DNA from: Verrucomicrobiota bacterium
GTDB lineage: Bacteria; Verrucomicrobiota; Verrucomicrobiae; Limisphaerales; UBA11358
Direction of reading: 5' to 3'
Length of the DNA: 64,000 nucleotides
Assembly (NCBI GenBank): GCA_014860005.1
Contig: JACZKP010000178.1
Span: 10,112 to 74,111, forward strand
Part shown: positions 1 through 8,582 of the stretch, piece by piece
How the letters are laid out: each line of letters starts with the position of its first letter
How positions within the stretch are numbered: the stretch's first letter is position 1
Made by a program: the position numbers and the translations under genes
The notes under the pieces: generated by a model
Seen by the model: only the letters and a program-made list of their open reading frames with translations
Told to the model about the DNA's origin: nothing
The model's database searches: none

Positions 1-98
1 ACTTCCTGCGGCAACAGGGTTTCAAATATCTCAAGAGCGTCAAAGGCGGCATCACCGCTTGGAGCGAGGAGATTGATTCCCAGGTGCCACGGTATTAA
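1..98 (+). CDS. 3' end of a MoeB/ThiF-rhodanese gene (copy R0, cut by window edge)
   Basis: The last 31 codons of a rhodanese-like domain, ending in a TAA stop. The fragment contains FLRQQGFKYLKSVKGG and GITAWSEEID, which match the C-terminus of the copies at 8583 and 10248. The rest of the gene lies before the window. By comparison with the other copies, the full gene should encode an N-terminal E1-like ThiF/MoeB adenylyltransferase domain (molybdopterin or thiamine sulfur transfer) fused to a C-terminal rhodanese domain. Its reading frame is clean and its stop is intact, so it could be the 3' end of the functional gene; that is an inference, because the catalytic parts are not visible. The next gene converges on it with only 8 bp between. 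Confidence 0.7.
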   Translation, partial: FLRQQGFKYLKSVKGGITAWSEEIDSQVPRY

Positions 99-106
99 GA
101 CCGTCC

Positions 107-3100
107 TTACGGTGTGGAAACCGCCCGGTAGAACCGACGTGGATGATTTGTCGCGGACGAATCGAGGAAGCTGAGATTGGTGTTGCAGTAGAACGATCCC
201 AGCGAAACCCAGTTCACCAGATTTGTGCTGGTTTCCAGCCGATACAAACCCGGCTGTGGAACCTTGAGCGTTAGTTCAAAACCTGGGGCACCCGTCCGAT
301 TCAAAATACCGGCTGGCGCAGGAGGGTTCACAGTGAACCGAACAGGTGCTGTTGTGGATGACGCACCTTGATTGTCGTAGGCTCGCGCATAGACCGTATA
401 AACTCCGGCCGGCAAATTTGTCCACGTCGTGCCATAAGATGGCGTCGTGTCGGTAAACAACAATGTGCCACCGCTGTAGAACTCAACCCGCGTCACTGTG
501 CCGTTAAGATCACTCGCATTGGCGGTAACTTGAACCGTGGCCGGCGCAACGAAAGTTGCATTGGCCGCTGGACTGGTCAAGGTCACCCCGGGCGCTGTGT
601 TGATGGTGGGGTGGTTACCCCGCCGATAGATCACCGCCAGCTTTGCATCACGGATGGCGAGGGCGCGGCTACCCGAAGTCGTCAGCTTGTCGGCACCGAG
701 ATTTTGCACATAAACCGAGCGGTCGGAACTGGTGGTCAGATCTTCATCGGCATAGAAGACCTTCGTGTCGTCGCCATTGAACACCGGATACCCTACACCG
801 TTTTCGCTCAATCCGATCACCCCGAGCGCCCCTTCATACAAATCCAAGGTCAGAATGGCGGAATCACCCGTCGTGTATTGCGCCTCGAAAACCACATAAC
901 GACTCGACGTCTTGCCGAACGAGGGATTACCAATGTTGAACTCATCCACAGTAGGCACGACGACGCGTTGTTGAAGTGTTGACATATCCAGCCCAAAGAT
1001 GCTCCAAGCATGGCGGGTCTGGCCATCCGCTCCTCGGAAACCGGAAAGGGCATCATAGATGAGCAGCCCCCCGTCCGGTGAAAAGCTCAAGGCATCGGCG
1101 TAGCTGATGTTGTTCAAGGGTTCACCGTCCGTGACGGGCGTGACCAAATTGACGGTTGAGGTGAGATTAGATACCAGATCGAGCACGACAATCTGGTTCG
1201 TAGGTAGGCCGCTACTATTGAAGACAAACGCGACATAACGGCCTTCCGGAGAAATGGCGATTGAGTGAACCAAGCCCGAGTATAGTGTGGTGAAGTCCGC
1301 CCCGGCAGTGGTGAGATAACACAGGCTGTCATCGCCGCCTACAAAGAACATATCCTCACCGTTTCCGGTTACGGAAGATCGAGACAGCTTCACGCTCGTC
1401 ACCAGACTACTGCCGCTGCTGGAATCTCCCTGCGCAGCTTCGATCCTAAACAGGTCGTCACGGTCGAAAAACCAATGTTCACGGATGAACATATATGAAT
1501 CTACAGCAGACACCGACGCGTTCACATTGGACGGTTGAGCGGCGCTCGCCGGGGCAGCGAACAGCCCAATTGCATCAAACGCTTCCATCGTTTTAAGCAC
1601 CTGCGGTGAGCCGACCCCATACAAGGCCTCGGCTGCGGCAACACAACCCAGTCTCGCATCAATAAAATGGGAGAACGGTTTCATGCTCACCGTGAGACAG
1701 CGGTAGAAGATTTGTTCCGCATGATTGTATCCCACTGCGCCCGGAAGTCCTGCCGCCAATAGATAGAAAGCGTGATTGATGATACTGCTGTTGAAGTGAA
1801 CTCCCCCGTTGTCCCGGCCACTGAAGTTATTCAAGAATGGATCGTCGGATGGAATGAACTCGCTCATGTGAGCAGGATAAGGTCGTGCCGTTCCCGAGAT
1901 GAGCACAGAACCCGGGGAGGCCATGTTGCGCATGATAGAACTCAACTCCGACCCGATGAGCCAGTCGTTTGTGGCGCGGGTTCGGGCCTCAATCATTTCG
2001 CCGAAAATGTCCGCGAATGATTCATTGAGTGCTCCCGGTTGGTCGCGATAGTAAAGCACCCCTTGGCTGCCAATGCTGCTGGCCACGCCATGAGTAACCT
2101 CATGCCCCACGATGTCGAGTGAACCTGCATACCGGTCGGTGCTCCCGAACAGCATCAAATCGAGTACGCCATTCCAGGAAGCGTTCGGGTAGTCGCCAAT
2201 GCGGACGATTGCATTCAAATTGCTTCCGCCGCCATTAAATGAACTTCGCCCGAACCGGAGTAGATAATAGTCGTAGGTCTGGCTGAGATTGTAGCTGGCG
2301 CTGACGGCCTCGGGGATACTCCAAGAAAGCGCAGAACCCGACGCAATACGGTAAGCCGCCTGTAACACATTGTAGTTTGTGCCGCGAGCGTCGGCCACCT
2401 CGATGATGCCGTTGCCGGTTACGGGATTAAACATCGGCTTGCTGGCGTCAATCATGTAATAGGTCGATGCTACTTGCCACACGTTGAGCGGCTTCGTCAC
2501 CCCAAGTAAATCAACGCCCGAACCGCTGACGCTGTTATCTGTGACCCGGGTGATGGTGGTCAGCGTTTGCCCGCCTTGCGCGTCGATCACAACCCACCAC
2601 GCCTGGCTCAAGGAAGCGGATACATCCATTTTCCAAGCCAACTTTGCTGGCTGGTCCATTGGCGCGTAAACGATGAGTTCCGGAGTACCGACCTTCGCAG
2701 TTGATCCGACCTTGACGGCGTCACGGGCCTTGTCGGCAACATCCGCCGCCTTCAGCGTTGGTTGCACAGTGACCTGCTCCGGGGTTGCGATGTAAGCCCC
2801 ATCAACCATGGCCACGTCGCCACCAACATCCAGATGCACGGCAATTTCCGCCGGCCAAACGACCAAGCCCTGATAGTGCTGGGTGAACCGCAAAACCTCC
2901 CCGCCCAGTTCATCGGCTTGCCGGTGCGCTAATGCCAGTTCTCGGTCTGGCTCGTTGAGCAACATGAGCGTGGCGTTGTCCCGGAGAAAAGTCATCGCCG
3001 TTGAATCATTTCGAGATTGCTCATTGCCGGTGGATGCAACTGCTTTGGCCAGCGGTCGTCCCTTGAGTTGCATTGGGGTACTGTTTTCAGATCGTAGATA

Positions 3101-3472
3101 AACTTGGAGCGAAGCACCCACGCGCTGTTGCAATTGCCGCATGGCTTCGGCCTGCTTCGCATCGCGGAAACCACCTGTCATCGAGGGATTGTTCGCAGCA
3201 ACTTTGGCGTCTTGTTTTGCAAGCACCTGAGCCGCCACCCGCTGCATGATTTGCGCTTGGACCGGCTCGCTCGGTTGGTTGGTGGACCACGCCGCGGTTG
3301 ACGTTGTGATTGGTGCGTTGGTGAGCGAAAATGCGCGGAGTGTTTCCACCGGCAGAGCACTCCTGTCCGCCGTGCTATTGCCACGCGGCGAGACTGCAAA
3401 CCATATCAAAAAAGCGACGGCCACCACCGCCGCGACTACTGAATACAACTTCCGCCGTGTTGTTGTTTGCAT
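107..3472 (-). CDS. Secreted M4 (thermolysin-like) metallopeptidase with beta-propeller and Ig-like domain
   Basis: Zinc endopeptidase, about 1121 residues from the chosen ATG. That ATG (3472) directly precedes a basic stretch and a hydrophobic export segment; an upstream ATG at 3517 would add 15 residues in front of it. In upstream-ATG numbering: an FTP/PepSY-like propeptide to about 310, the zinc motif HEVTH at 472-476, third zinc ligand Glu499 in NESFADIFGE, and a later GGVHFNSSIINHAF segment carrying the family's active-site His. After the catalytic domain comes a TolB/WD40-like propeller (about 680-990), a bacterial Ig-like domain (about 995-1070) and a C-terminal module ending in RRFYRAVSTP. 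That ending resembles those of other secreted proteins in this window. The gene stands alone between two moeB-rhodanese fragments, in opposite orientation to them. Confidence 0.9.
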   Translation of the reverse strand: MQTTTRRKLYSVVAAVVAVAFLIWFAVSPRGNSTADRSALPVETLRAFSLTNAPITTSTAAWSTNQPSEPVQAQIMQRVAAQVLAKQDAKVAANNPSMTGGFRDAKQAEAMRQLQQRVGASLQVYLRSENSTPMQLKGRPLAKAVASTGNEQSRNDSTAMTFLRDNATLMLLNEPDRELALAHRQADELGGEVLRFTQHYQGLVVWPAEIAVHLDVGGDVAMVDGAYIATPEQVTVQPTLKAADVADKARDAVKVGSTAKVGTPELIVYAPMDQPAKLAWKMDVSASLSQAWWVVIDAQGGQTLTTITRVTDNSVSGSGVDLLGVTKPLNVWQVASTYYMIDASKPMFNPVTGNGIIEVADARGTNYNVLQAAYRIASGSALSWSIPEAVSASYNLSQTYDYYLLRFGRSSFNGGGSNLNAIVRIGDYPNASWNGVLDLMLFGSTDRYAGSLDIVGHEVTHGVASSIGSQGVLYYRDQPGALNESFADIFGEMIEARTRATNDWLIGSELSSIMRNMASPGSVLISGTARPYPAHMSEFIPSDDPFLNNFSGRDNGGVHFNSSIINHAFYLLAAGLPGAVGYNHAEQIFYRCLTVSMKPFSHFIDARLGCVAAAEALYGVGSPQVLKTMEAFDAIGLFAAPASAAQPSNVNASVSAVDSYMFIREHWFFDRDDLFRIEAAQGDSSSGSSLVTSVKLSRSSVTGNGEDMFFVGGDDSLCYLTTAGADFTTLYSGLVHSIAISPEGRYVAFVFNSSGLPTNQIVVLDLVSNLTSTVNLVTPVTDGEPLNNISYADALSFSPDGGLLIYDALSGFRGADGQTRHAWSIFGLDMSTLQQRVVVPTVDEFNIGNPSFGKTSSRYVVFEAQYTTGDSAILTLDLYEGALGVIGLSENGVGYPVFNGDDTKVFYADEDLTTSSDRSVYVQNLGADKLTTSGSRALAIRDAKLAVIYRRGNHPTINTAPGVTLTSPAANATFVAPATVQVTANASDLNGTVTRVEFYSGGTLLFTDTTPSYGTTWTNLPAGVYTVYARAYDNQGASSTTAPVRFTVNPPAPAGILNRTGAPGFELTLKVPQPGLYRLETSTNLVNWVSLGSFYCNTNLSFLDSSATNHPRRFYRAVSTP

Positions 3473-3584
3473 CCGGTTCACTACAACCCATTTTGCGATA
3501 CGATGACCGGTCGTCAAGGGCGCAGGTTGCCATTAGTTACATTCGCAGAATTTGCCAATGACACAGTGTTGGACGCAACACGAC

Positions 3585-3815
3585 ACAATTCTGCCCCATC
3601 TGCGGCGATCATCCGACGATCAAGGAACTGATTGATTACGATCCATTCTGCGGCATCCCCGGTGAGATAGGCCGGGCCATCTCACGGGGCAAGCCAAGCC
3701 GCGCCCGCCGAAGCGGCAGCGCCGCAGGCCAGTTCAATCCCGATGAAGTCACCGTGCAGGACATGAAGCAGGCGCTGGATAATCCGAGCCTTAACATCAA
3801 GGTCATTGACGGTGT
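3585..3815 (+). pseudogene. MoeB/ThiF-rhodanese fragment R1 (linker plus rhodanese start)
   Basis: Reads FCPICGDHPTIKELIDYDPF, then the hairpin-coded linker, then DEVTVQDMKQALDNPSLNIKV before homology stops near VID. CPIC is the second zinc CxxC pair of a ThiF/MoeB domain, and the rest is the linker and first strand of the rhodanese domain. There is no start codon or catalytic core, so it cannot make a working enzyme. It lies between the M4 protease and the UPF0175/DUF3368 pair. Confidence 0.75.
3657..3689. repeat. Palindrome inside fragment R1
   Basis: Arms CCCC-g-GTGAGAT and ATCTCAC-GGGG surround a GC-rich centre; one unpaired G interrupts the left arm. The same hairpin occurs at the same place in R2 and R3 and is missing from R4 and R6. 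Confidence 0.7.
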
Positions 3816-3857
3816 TCGCGGTGTTATCACGGCTTGCAGCGTTGTTAAATCCGCCGT

Positions 3858-4133
3858 ATGGTCCAGCGCATGAACGTCGCGTTGGAAATACCAGAAACGG
3901 TTTCAGATTCCCTGCGTTCGGGATGGAAGGATGTGCCCCGCCGGGCGCTGGAAGCGATTGCCGCCGAAGCCTACCGGTCTGGCGCGCTGACGGCACATCA
4001 AGTGGGGCAGTTGCTCGGTCACAAGTCGCGTTGGGAGACGGAAGAATTCCTCAAGCGTGTTGGCGCCTGGCTCGCCTATACCGAAGCCGACCTTGAACGC
4101 GACCTCGCTGCCTTGCGCGCCGCCCGAGGCTGA
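3858..4133 (+). CDS. UPF0175 family protein (probable antitoxin)
   Basis: A 91-residue protein of the UPF0175 type, which is usually found beside a DUF3368/PIN-like toxin and proposed to be its antitoxin. Visible features are the N-terminal MNVALEIPETV strand and a helical, HTH-like centre (ALTAHQVGQLLGHKSRWETE). An ATG at 3870 (MNVALEIP) is an equally good start; neither has a clear Shine-Dalgarno. The stop overlaps the next start by one base, which supports a two-gene operon. The pair sits between fragments R1 and R2. Confidence 0.75.
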   Translation: MVQRMNVALEIPETVSDSLRSGWKDVPRRALEAIAAEAYRSGALTAHQVGQLLGHKSRWETEEFLKRVGAWLAYTEADLERDLAALRAARG

Positions 4134-4612
4134 TGACCATCGTCAGCAATACTTCGCCGCTTTGTTATCTCGTTCTCATCGGTCACGCGCCGGTCTTGCC
4201 CAGACTTTATGGTGACATCGCCACCACCGGAACGGTTCTCGCGGAACTCCGTCATGCGGACGCGCCGCCCGCAGTTCGAACTTGGGCTGCGGCTGCACCT
4301 GAATGGTTGAAGATTCACCCAGATCCCGTTCCTCGCGACAACACGTTGGCTGATCTTGATCCCGGCGAGCGCACCGCCATTCTCCTGGCCGAACAACTCA
4401 GAGCCGACGTGGTGTTGCTGGATGAAGCCGCCGCCCGCGCGCTGGCCATTCAACGCGGCTTGAAGGTCGCCGGAACTCTTGGCGTGCTCCGCGATGCCGC
4501 GCAAGCCGGTTTGCTGAAACTTCCCGATGCGCTCGACCAGCTTCGCAAAACCAACTTTCGCGCCTCGCCGGAACTATGGAAATCACTTTATAGCCGCGAT
4601 GACTTGAGGTGA
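4133..4612 (+). CDS. DUF3368 (PIN-like) protein, probable toxin
   Basis: A 159-residue protein beginning MTIVSNTSPLCYL, the typical DUF3368 opening with the first PIN-like acidic position replaced by SNTSP. An inner GERTAILLAEQL segment and LLDEAAARALA match the central acidic motifs. These proteins are distant VapC-type RNase relatives. Translation is coupled to the upstream UPF0175 gene. The reading frame is intact. Function as a toxin is inferred from family and context. Confidence 0.75.
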   Translation: MTIVSNTSPLCYLVLIGHAPVLPRLYGDIATTGTVLAELRHADAPPAVRTWAAAAPEWLKIHPDPVPRDNTLADLDPGERTAILLAEQLRADVVLLDEAAARALAIQRGLKVAGTLGVLRDAAQAGLLKLPDALDQLRKTNFRASPELWKSLYSRDDLR

Positions 4613-4637
4613 AATGGACATCGTTGGGCAATTTCGG

Positions 4638-4821
4638 GATTCAACTTATTCAATGCGCTCGACCTGAAGTTCCGCGAACTCAAGTTGCGGCGCGATCCAG
4701 CCTGCCCGATCTGCGGCGATCATCTGACGATCAAGGAGTTGATTGATTACGATCAATTCTGCGGCATCCCCGTTGAGATAGGCCGGGCCATCTCACGGGG
4801 CAAGCCAACCCGCGCCCGCCG
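4638..4821 (+). pseudogene. MoeB/ThiF-rhodanese fragment R2 (end of ThiF domain plus linker)
   Basis: Reads FNLFNALDLKFRELKLRRDP, then CPICGDHLTIKELIDYDQFC and the hairpin-coded linker, ending at PTRARR. This is the extreme end of a ThiF/MoeB domain with the second zinc CxxC pair. Homology stops four bases before the stop codon of the opposing PIN gene, so the cassette junction is abrupt. Confidence 0.75.
4768..4800. repeat. Palindrome inside fragment R2
   Basis: Same hairpin as at 3657, with GTTGAGAT in the left arm and ATCTCACGGGG in the right. Confidence 0.65.
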
Positions 4822-4824
4822 CTT

Positions 4825-5245
4825 TCATTCCTCCGGTATCAACACAGGAATGACCTTGTTGCCGTGGCGGCGGTAGATGCGGAAATCCGCGTCGAGGGTG
4901 AACACCCGGCAGTCGCGATGCAATTCACTCAAGCGCACGAGCGTGGCGTCGGCGAGGGACATGGGAACATTTCGATAACGACGCATAAGTTCGCGTAAAG
5001 CGGTCTGCTCATCGTCAAAGCGCAAGCCGATAGAGACAAGGCCCGCTTCGGTGAGGGCAAACAATTCATCGGCGTCACAGCCATCTCGTCGGAGAAGATG
5101 CAGAGACTCGGTCAAACACCGGCTCGCTGGTGAGAAGTGGCCCGGTCAGTTGATCAATTGTCTCTCGTGCCCAGGAATGCCGCTCGTCATTGGGATTGAG
5201 CAGCGCAGTCAATGGCCCTGCGTCAATCAATGTGACGGTCATCAT
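4825..5245 (-). pseudogene. PIN-domain (VapC-like) toxin with a frameshift
   Basis: Starts at overlapping ATGs (5245/5242) that share bases with the stop of the RHH gene. The first frame reads MTVTLIDAGPLTALLNPND, a PIN N-terminus with its first Asp, up to about TSEPV. The second frame carries TESLHLLRRDGCDADELFAL, MSLADATLVRL and VFTLDADFRIYRRHG, which hold the remaining acidic residues. One extra T in the coding-strand run at 5114-5116 separates the frames. Removing it gives a complete PIN domain of about 138 residues. It is therefore a recently inactivated RNase toxin, a slippage case, or a sequence error. Confidence 0.75.
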
Positions 5246-5517
5246 TCACCGAAGCCCTTCATGTATTTCGGGTTGGTGGCAAGATCGCGGGGAAGTCTGC
5301 CATTTCGCGCCCACGCTTTTTTTAGGATGGGCAATGCTCGGTCGTAAAACGATTCGCCGGGTGGCAGTTTGGAAAGCTTGGTCGGAATGGCATTGTCGGG
5401 GAGTTGATTTTCCAAACATTCACGGACAAGCGCGGCTTTGGTTTTGCGGCGTGCCCGGCTGGCTTTTTCAAGCCGCGAAACCAGTTGATCCGGCAGCTTC
5501 AATGAAAGCGTTGTCAT
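5242..5517 (-). CDS. Ribbon-helix-helix antitoxin-like protein
   Basis: A 91-residue protein starting MTTLSLKLPDQLVSRLEKAS, a CopG/Arc-like strand-helix-helix opening, followed by a proline-rich tail that could contact the toxin. The ATG at 5517 is preferred over one at 5580 because the RHH strand begins there and the longer form runs into fragment R3. It overlaps the PIN start, the usual antitoxin-first order. The frame is intact although its partner toxin is frameshifted. Confidence 0.7.
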   Translation of the reverse strand: MTTLSLKLPDQLVSRLEKASRARRKTKAALVRECLENQLPDNAIPTKLSKLPPGESFYDRALPILKKAWARNGRLPRDLATNPKYMKGFGE

Positions 5518-5544
5518 GGGCCAAAAGTATTCCAAGCGGTCACG

Positions 5545-5745
5545 GCCCGCAATGCCTGATCTGCGGCGATCATCCGACAATCAAGGAGTTGATCCATTCT
5601 GCGGCATCCCCGGTGAGATAGGCCGGGCCATCTCACGGGGCAAGCCAACCCGCACCCGCCGAATCGGCAGCGCCGCGGGCCGACAAAGTCACCGTGTGGA
5701 TTCAAGCATTCGATTCCAAGCTCGGCATCGCGCGCAACATGAACC
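5545..5745 (+). pseudogene. MoeB/ThiF-rhodanese fragment R3 (degenerate)
   Basis: Reads CLICGDHPTIKELI, has a 10-bp deletion that removes the IDYD codons and shifts the frame, then carries the hairpin linker and a worn rhodanese start (DKVTVWIQAFDSKLGI). It ends near where R1 ends. The remaining bases to 5867 show no gene that I recognise. Confidence 0.65.
5608..5640. repeat. Palindrome inside fragment R3
   Basis: Same hairpin as at 3657, with identical arms. Confidence 0.65.
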
Positions 5746-5867
5746 CGTCGAACAGGGGCACGGCAAACGCCATGTCGCCGTGCGCCGGGCCGTAGATCAT
5801 GTCTTCCCAAACCTGCGGCTGACCCGATAGAGATTGAACCTCGCGCGCTGCGGTTTAACCTCCCGGA

Positions 5868-7733
5868 ATGAGCCGATATGAGCCTGCGATTTTCAATCCG
5901 TGCCTTCGCGAGATGCTGAATCTCCGCAACGCGGACGACCTGAAGAGAATGTTGGCGTTGCTCCCGGACGTCCAACTGAAGGCGCCGCGCAAAGGTGAAA
6001 CCATCGAAGCCCTTGCCGGCTGCCTCTTGGGCGCGGGCCTGCTTGAACTCTGGAGCGGCTTGAAATCGCTGGAGCAGGCTGCGGTGGCGGAAGCCGCCTA
6101 CGAGGGCGACGGAATCTTCGACCCCGGCGCCTTTCACGCCAAATACGGCGCGCTGCCGGTCTTCGAAACAGAAGGAAGTCATCAATGGGACAAGCGACCG
6201 ACATTGCTGCGCCTGTTCATCCACCCAGCCGGGAACGGCGATTCGGTTATTCCAAAGGATTTGCGTGAGAAGCTGATGGCGTTTGTTCCCAAGCCACCCG
6301 AGGCGCAATTGGCCAGCTTGGAACAGATTCCCGCGCAGCCGCCTCGGGTGCGAACCTCGCATCGCTTCGATACCGCAAAGGGCGAGAGGACATACGAATC
6401 ACATGAGGCCCCGCTGGTCCAGCGTTTGACCGAGCCAGCCGCCATCCAGGATCTCCGCACCACCTTGCGCCTGATTGACCAGGAGAAACTCTCGGTCAGC
6501 GCCACGACTCTGCTCCCATCAAAAGCCGCAATGACGCTCCTGTGCGGATTGCTGCGCGAACAAGATTTCTTTGATCTAACCGGTAAGGCGAATGATTGGG
6601 ATCCGGAGATTGGACCCGTGAAGGGGTTTTCCTGGCCGCTGCTCGTTCAAGCAGCCAAGCTCGCCACAGTCCGGAATGGAAAGCTTTCATTGACCAAACT
6701 CGGACGAAGCGCGCTCGAAGCGCACCCGGCACAGACCCTGCGCAACATCTGGAATGCCTGGCTCGCCAACAAGATCATTGATGAGTTCAGCCGCATTGAC
6801 ACCATCAAAGGGCAAAAGGGAAAGGGCCGGAATAGCTTTACGCCGCCCGCGGAGCGGCGCCGCGCCGTTCATAACGCGCTGGCAGAATGCCCGGTTGGAC
6901 GATGGGTCGAAGCGGGTGAGTTCTCCCGCTTCATGCAGGCTGCGGGGTTTCAGTTCGAAGTGACCCGTGATGCCTGGAGTCTCTATCTCTGCGATCCCCA
7001 ATACGGCAGTCTTGGCTACGAGGGCTACGGTGGCTGGAACATTCTTCAGGAGCGCTACCTGCTTTGCCTGTTGTTCGAATACGCCGCGCCCCTCGGGATG
7101 ATTGACGTCGCCTATGAACATCCGGCTGGCGCCCGAAGCGATTACTCCGGTCAATGGGGCGCCGATGATCTCATCTTCCTCAGCCGGTATGATGGCCTGC
7201 GATACTTTCGATTGACACCCCTTGGCGCCTATATTCTTGGCCGGATGCAAACGTATGAGCTGCCCCAAGCCAAGCCGAACGTATCGCTGACAGTCCTGCC
7301 CAAGCGGCAGATCCGCATTGATCAAGGGGTGCTCTCGCCCGACGAAATCCTTTTAATCGAGAGTTTCGCGGATCGGGAAACCGCCCAGCTCTGGTCGCTC
7401 AATGAGGTCAAGGCGCTTCAGTCCGTCGAGAAAGGCGCCCGCGTCGCCGAACTCCGCGCCTTCCTGACCACCTGCGACCCGCAGCCGCTGCCCGAAGCCG
7501 TTGAAGCCTTTCTTCTCTCGGCCGAACAACGCGGAGCGGCCTGTGTCTGCAAAGGCAGTTGCCTGTTGATCGAATGCCTCTCACCGGAGATCGCGGAAGT
7601 CATCGCCCGCGATGCCCGGGCCGGAACGTTCTGCCAGCGCACCGGTGATCGGGGGCTGGTCATTCCCGTGGACAAGGAGAAATCATTTCGCGAAGCCCTT
7701 AACGGCCTTGGCTACGGGATGCCTCGCGTTTGA
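5868..7733 (+). CDS. Helicase-associated-domain-like protein (XPB/Ssl2 N-terminal type)
   Basis: A 621-residue soluble protein without a signal peptide. The N-terminal 60 residues form a LRNADDLKRMLALLP helical segment. The C-terminal third (NVSLTVLPKRQIRI, LSPDEILLIESFAD, LPEAVEAFLLSAEQ, SPEIAEVIARD) resembles the helicase-associated domain PF13625 found in XPB-like helicases and stand-alone bacterial proteins. No Walker A or DEAD motif is present, so it is not itself a helicase. It may bind nucleic acid or regulate transcription. The frame is intact. It is a single-gene cassette between fragments R3 and R4. Confidence 0.55.
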   Translation: MSRYEPAIFNPCLREMLNLRNADDLKRMLALLPDVQLKAPRKGETIEALAGCLLGAGLLELWSGLKSLEQAAVAEAAYEGDGIFDPGAFHAKYGALPVFETEGSHQWDKRPTLLRLFIHPAGNGDSVIPKDLREKLMAFVPKPPEAQLASLEQIPAQPPRVRTSHRFDTAKGERTYESHEAPLVQRLTEPAAIQDLRTTLRLIDQEKLSVSATTLLPSKAAMTLLCGLLREQDFFDLTGKANDWDPEIGPVKGFSWPLLVQAAKLATVRNGKLSLTKLGRSALEAHPAQTLRNIWNAWLANKIIDEFSRIDTIKGQKGKGRNSFTPPAERRRAVHNALAECPVGRWVEAGEFSRFMQAAGFQFEVTRDAWSLYLCDPQYGSLGYEGYGGWNILQERYLLCLLFEYAAPLGMIDVAYEHPAGARSDYSGQWGADDLIFLSRYDGLRYFRLTPLGAYILGRMQTYELPQAKPNVSLTVLPKRQIRIDQGVLSPDEILLIESFADRETAQLWSLNEVKALQSVEKGARVAELRAFLTTCDPQPLPEAVEAFLLSAEQRGAACVCKGSCLLIECLSPEIAEVIARDARAGTFCQRTGDRGLVIPVDKEKSFREALNGLGYGMPRV

Positions 7734-7860
7734 GGCCAGACAGGCTGATTTCGCCACTTTACTGAAGGGGGCGTGAAGTCAGTGAATGGATCTTGATAGT
7801 GGCTGCTCCCCGCCAGACTTCCTCTGGCGATAACCCGTTGACCGAGCCTTGAAACCCTAC

Positions 7861-7930
7861 GGCCCGATCGGCGGCGATCATCCGACGGTCAAGGAGTTGA
7901 TAGATTACGATCCATTCTGCGGCATTCCAC
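7861..7930 (+). pseudogene. MoeB/ThiF-rhodanese fragment R4
   Basis: Reads PIGGDHPTVKELIDYDPFCG. Both zinc cysteines of the CPIC pair are now glycines. The homology stops at the linker, at about the point where R1-R3 carry the hairpin, and resumes as R5 after the RelE-type TA genes. R4 plus R5 therefore look like one copy split by that cassette. Confidence 0.65.
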
Positions 7931-7943
7931 TCGGACGGGAATT

Positions 7944-8047
7944 CAACGCAAAGGCGCAAAGAAGCCAAGACGCAAAGAAAAGCCCGTCAGCATCGCCTGT
8001 TTATCGCCTGTCCTTTGCGCCTTTGCCAATTGGCGTCTTTGCGTTGG
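7944..8047. repeat. Imperfect inverted repeat of CGCAAAG units
   Basis: Left arm 7944-7977 and right arm 8013-8047 are built from repeated (A/G)CGCAAAG units and their complement, with a 35-bp centre. Such units are often dispersed in bacterial genomes. This element fills most of the gap between fragment R4 and the antitoxin. Confidence 0.55.
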
Positions 8048-8100
8048 ATGGCGTCTTCCCGCAGCTTGCACGCGGTCGATCTGCGGCGTAATCTACGGCC

Positions 8101-8313
8101 ATGAGCGCAACATTTGCCACGCTGGTTGAGAATGTTCGAAGCTGTTCCACGGAGGAAAAGCTGGAATTGAAAACCGTCCTTGAACGCGCATTGATTCAGG
8201 AACGCCGTCGCGAGATCAAGGCCAACGGGCAGCGCAGCATGGCGGAATTGAAGCGCGGCAAGTTGCAATTCTCCAGTTCCATTAGCGCGCTAAAGAAATC
8301 CCTCGCCGAATGA
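8101..8313 (+). CDS. Small RelB/DinJ-position antitoxin-like protein
   Basis: A 70-residue, mostly helical and charged protein (TLVENVRSCSTEEKLELKTV, ERRREIKANGQRS). This composition is typical of antitoxins preceding YafQ/RelE toxins. Its stop overlaps the next ATG by four bases (ATGA). I assign it from the paired position and composition rather than a firm family motif. Confidence 0.6.
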   Translation: MSATFATLVENVRSCSTEEKLELKTVLERALIQERRREIKANGQRSMAELKRGKLQFSSSISALKKSLAE

Positions 8314-8579
8314 CGAAGATAGCCTTCAGTTCGTCCTTCAAGCGGGCTTTTAAGAAGCGGATTGAAGGTCGCAAACCGCTGGAGGATAAGTTTTGGAAGC
8401 GGGTGGAAAAGTTCAAGAACGACCCGCACGATGCCCGATTGCGCACACACAAACTTTCCGGCGACCTTCAGGAGTATTGGAGCTTCTCCATTGAATACGA
8501 TGTCCGGGTCGTATTTCAATTCGCCACCAAGAACCGTGCGGTCTTCACCGACATCGGCGGTCACGACGAGGTTTATTGA
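8310..8579 (+). CDS. RelE/YafQ-family toxin (probable mRNA interferase)
   Basis: An 89-residue basic protein with the RelE/ParE fold signature: SFKRAFKKRIEGRKPLEDKF, then a strand pattern with HKLSGDLQEYWSFSIEYDVR and VFTDIGGHDEVY at the end. The KLSGDLQEYWSF...RVVF core is characteristic of YafQ-type ribosome-dependent RNases. The frame is intact. It is translationally coupled to the antitoxin gene. The pair sits in the middle of a moeB-rhodanese copy (R4/R5). Confidence 0.75.
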   Translation: MTKIAFSSSFKRAFKKRIEGRKPLEDKFWKRVEKFKNDPHDARLRTHKLSGDLQEYWSFSIEYDVRVVFQFATKNRAVFTDIGGHDEVY

Positions 8580-8582
8580 TTC

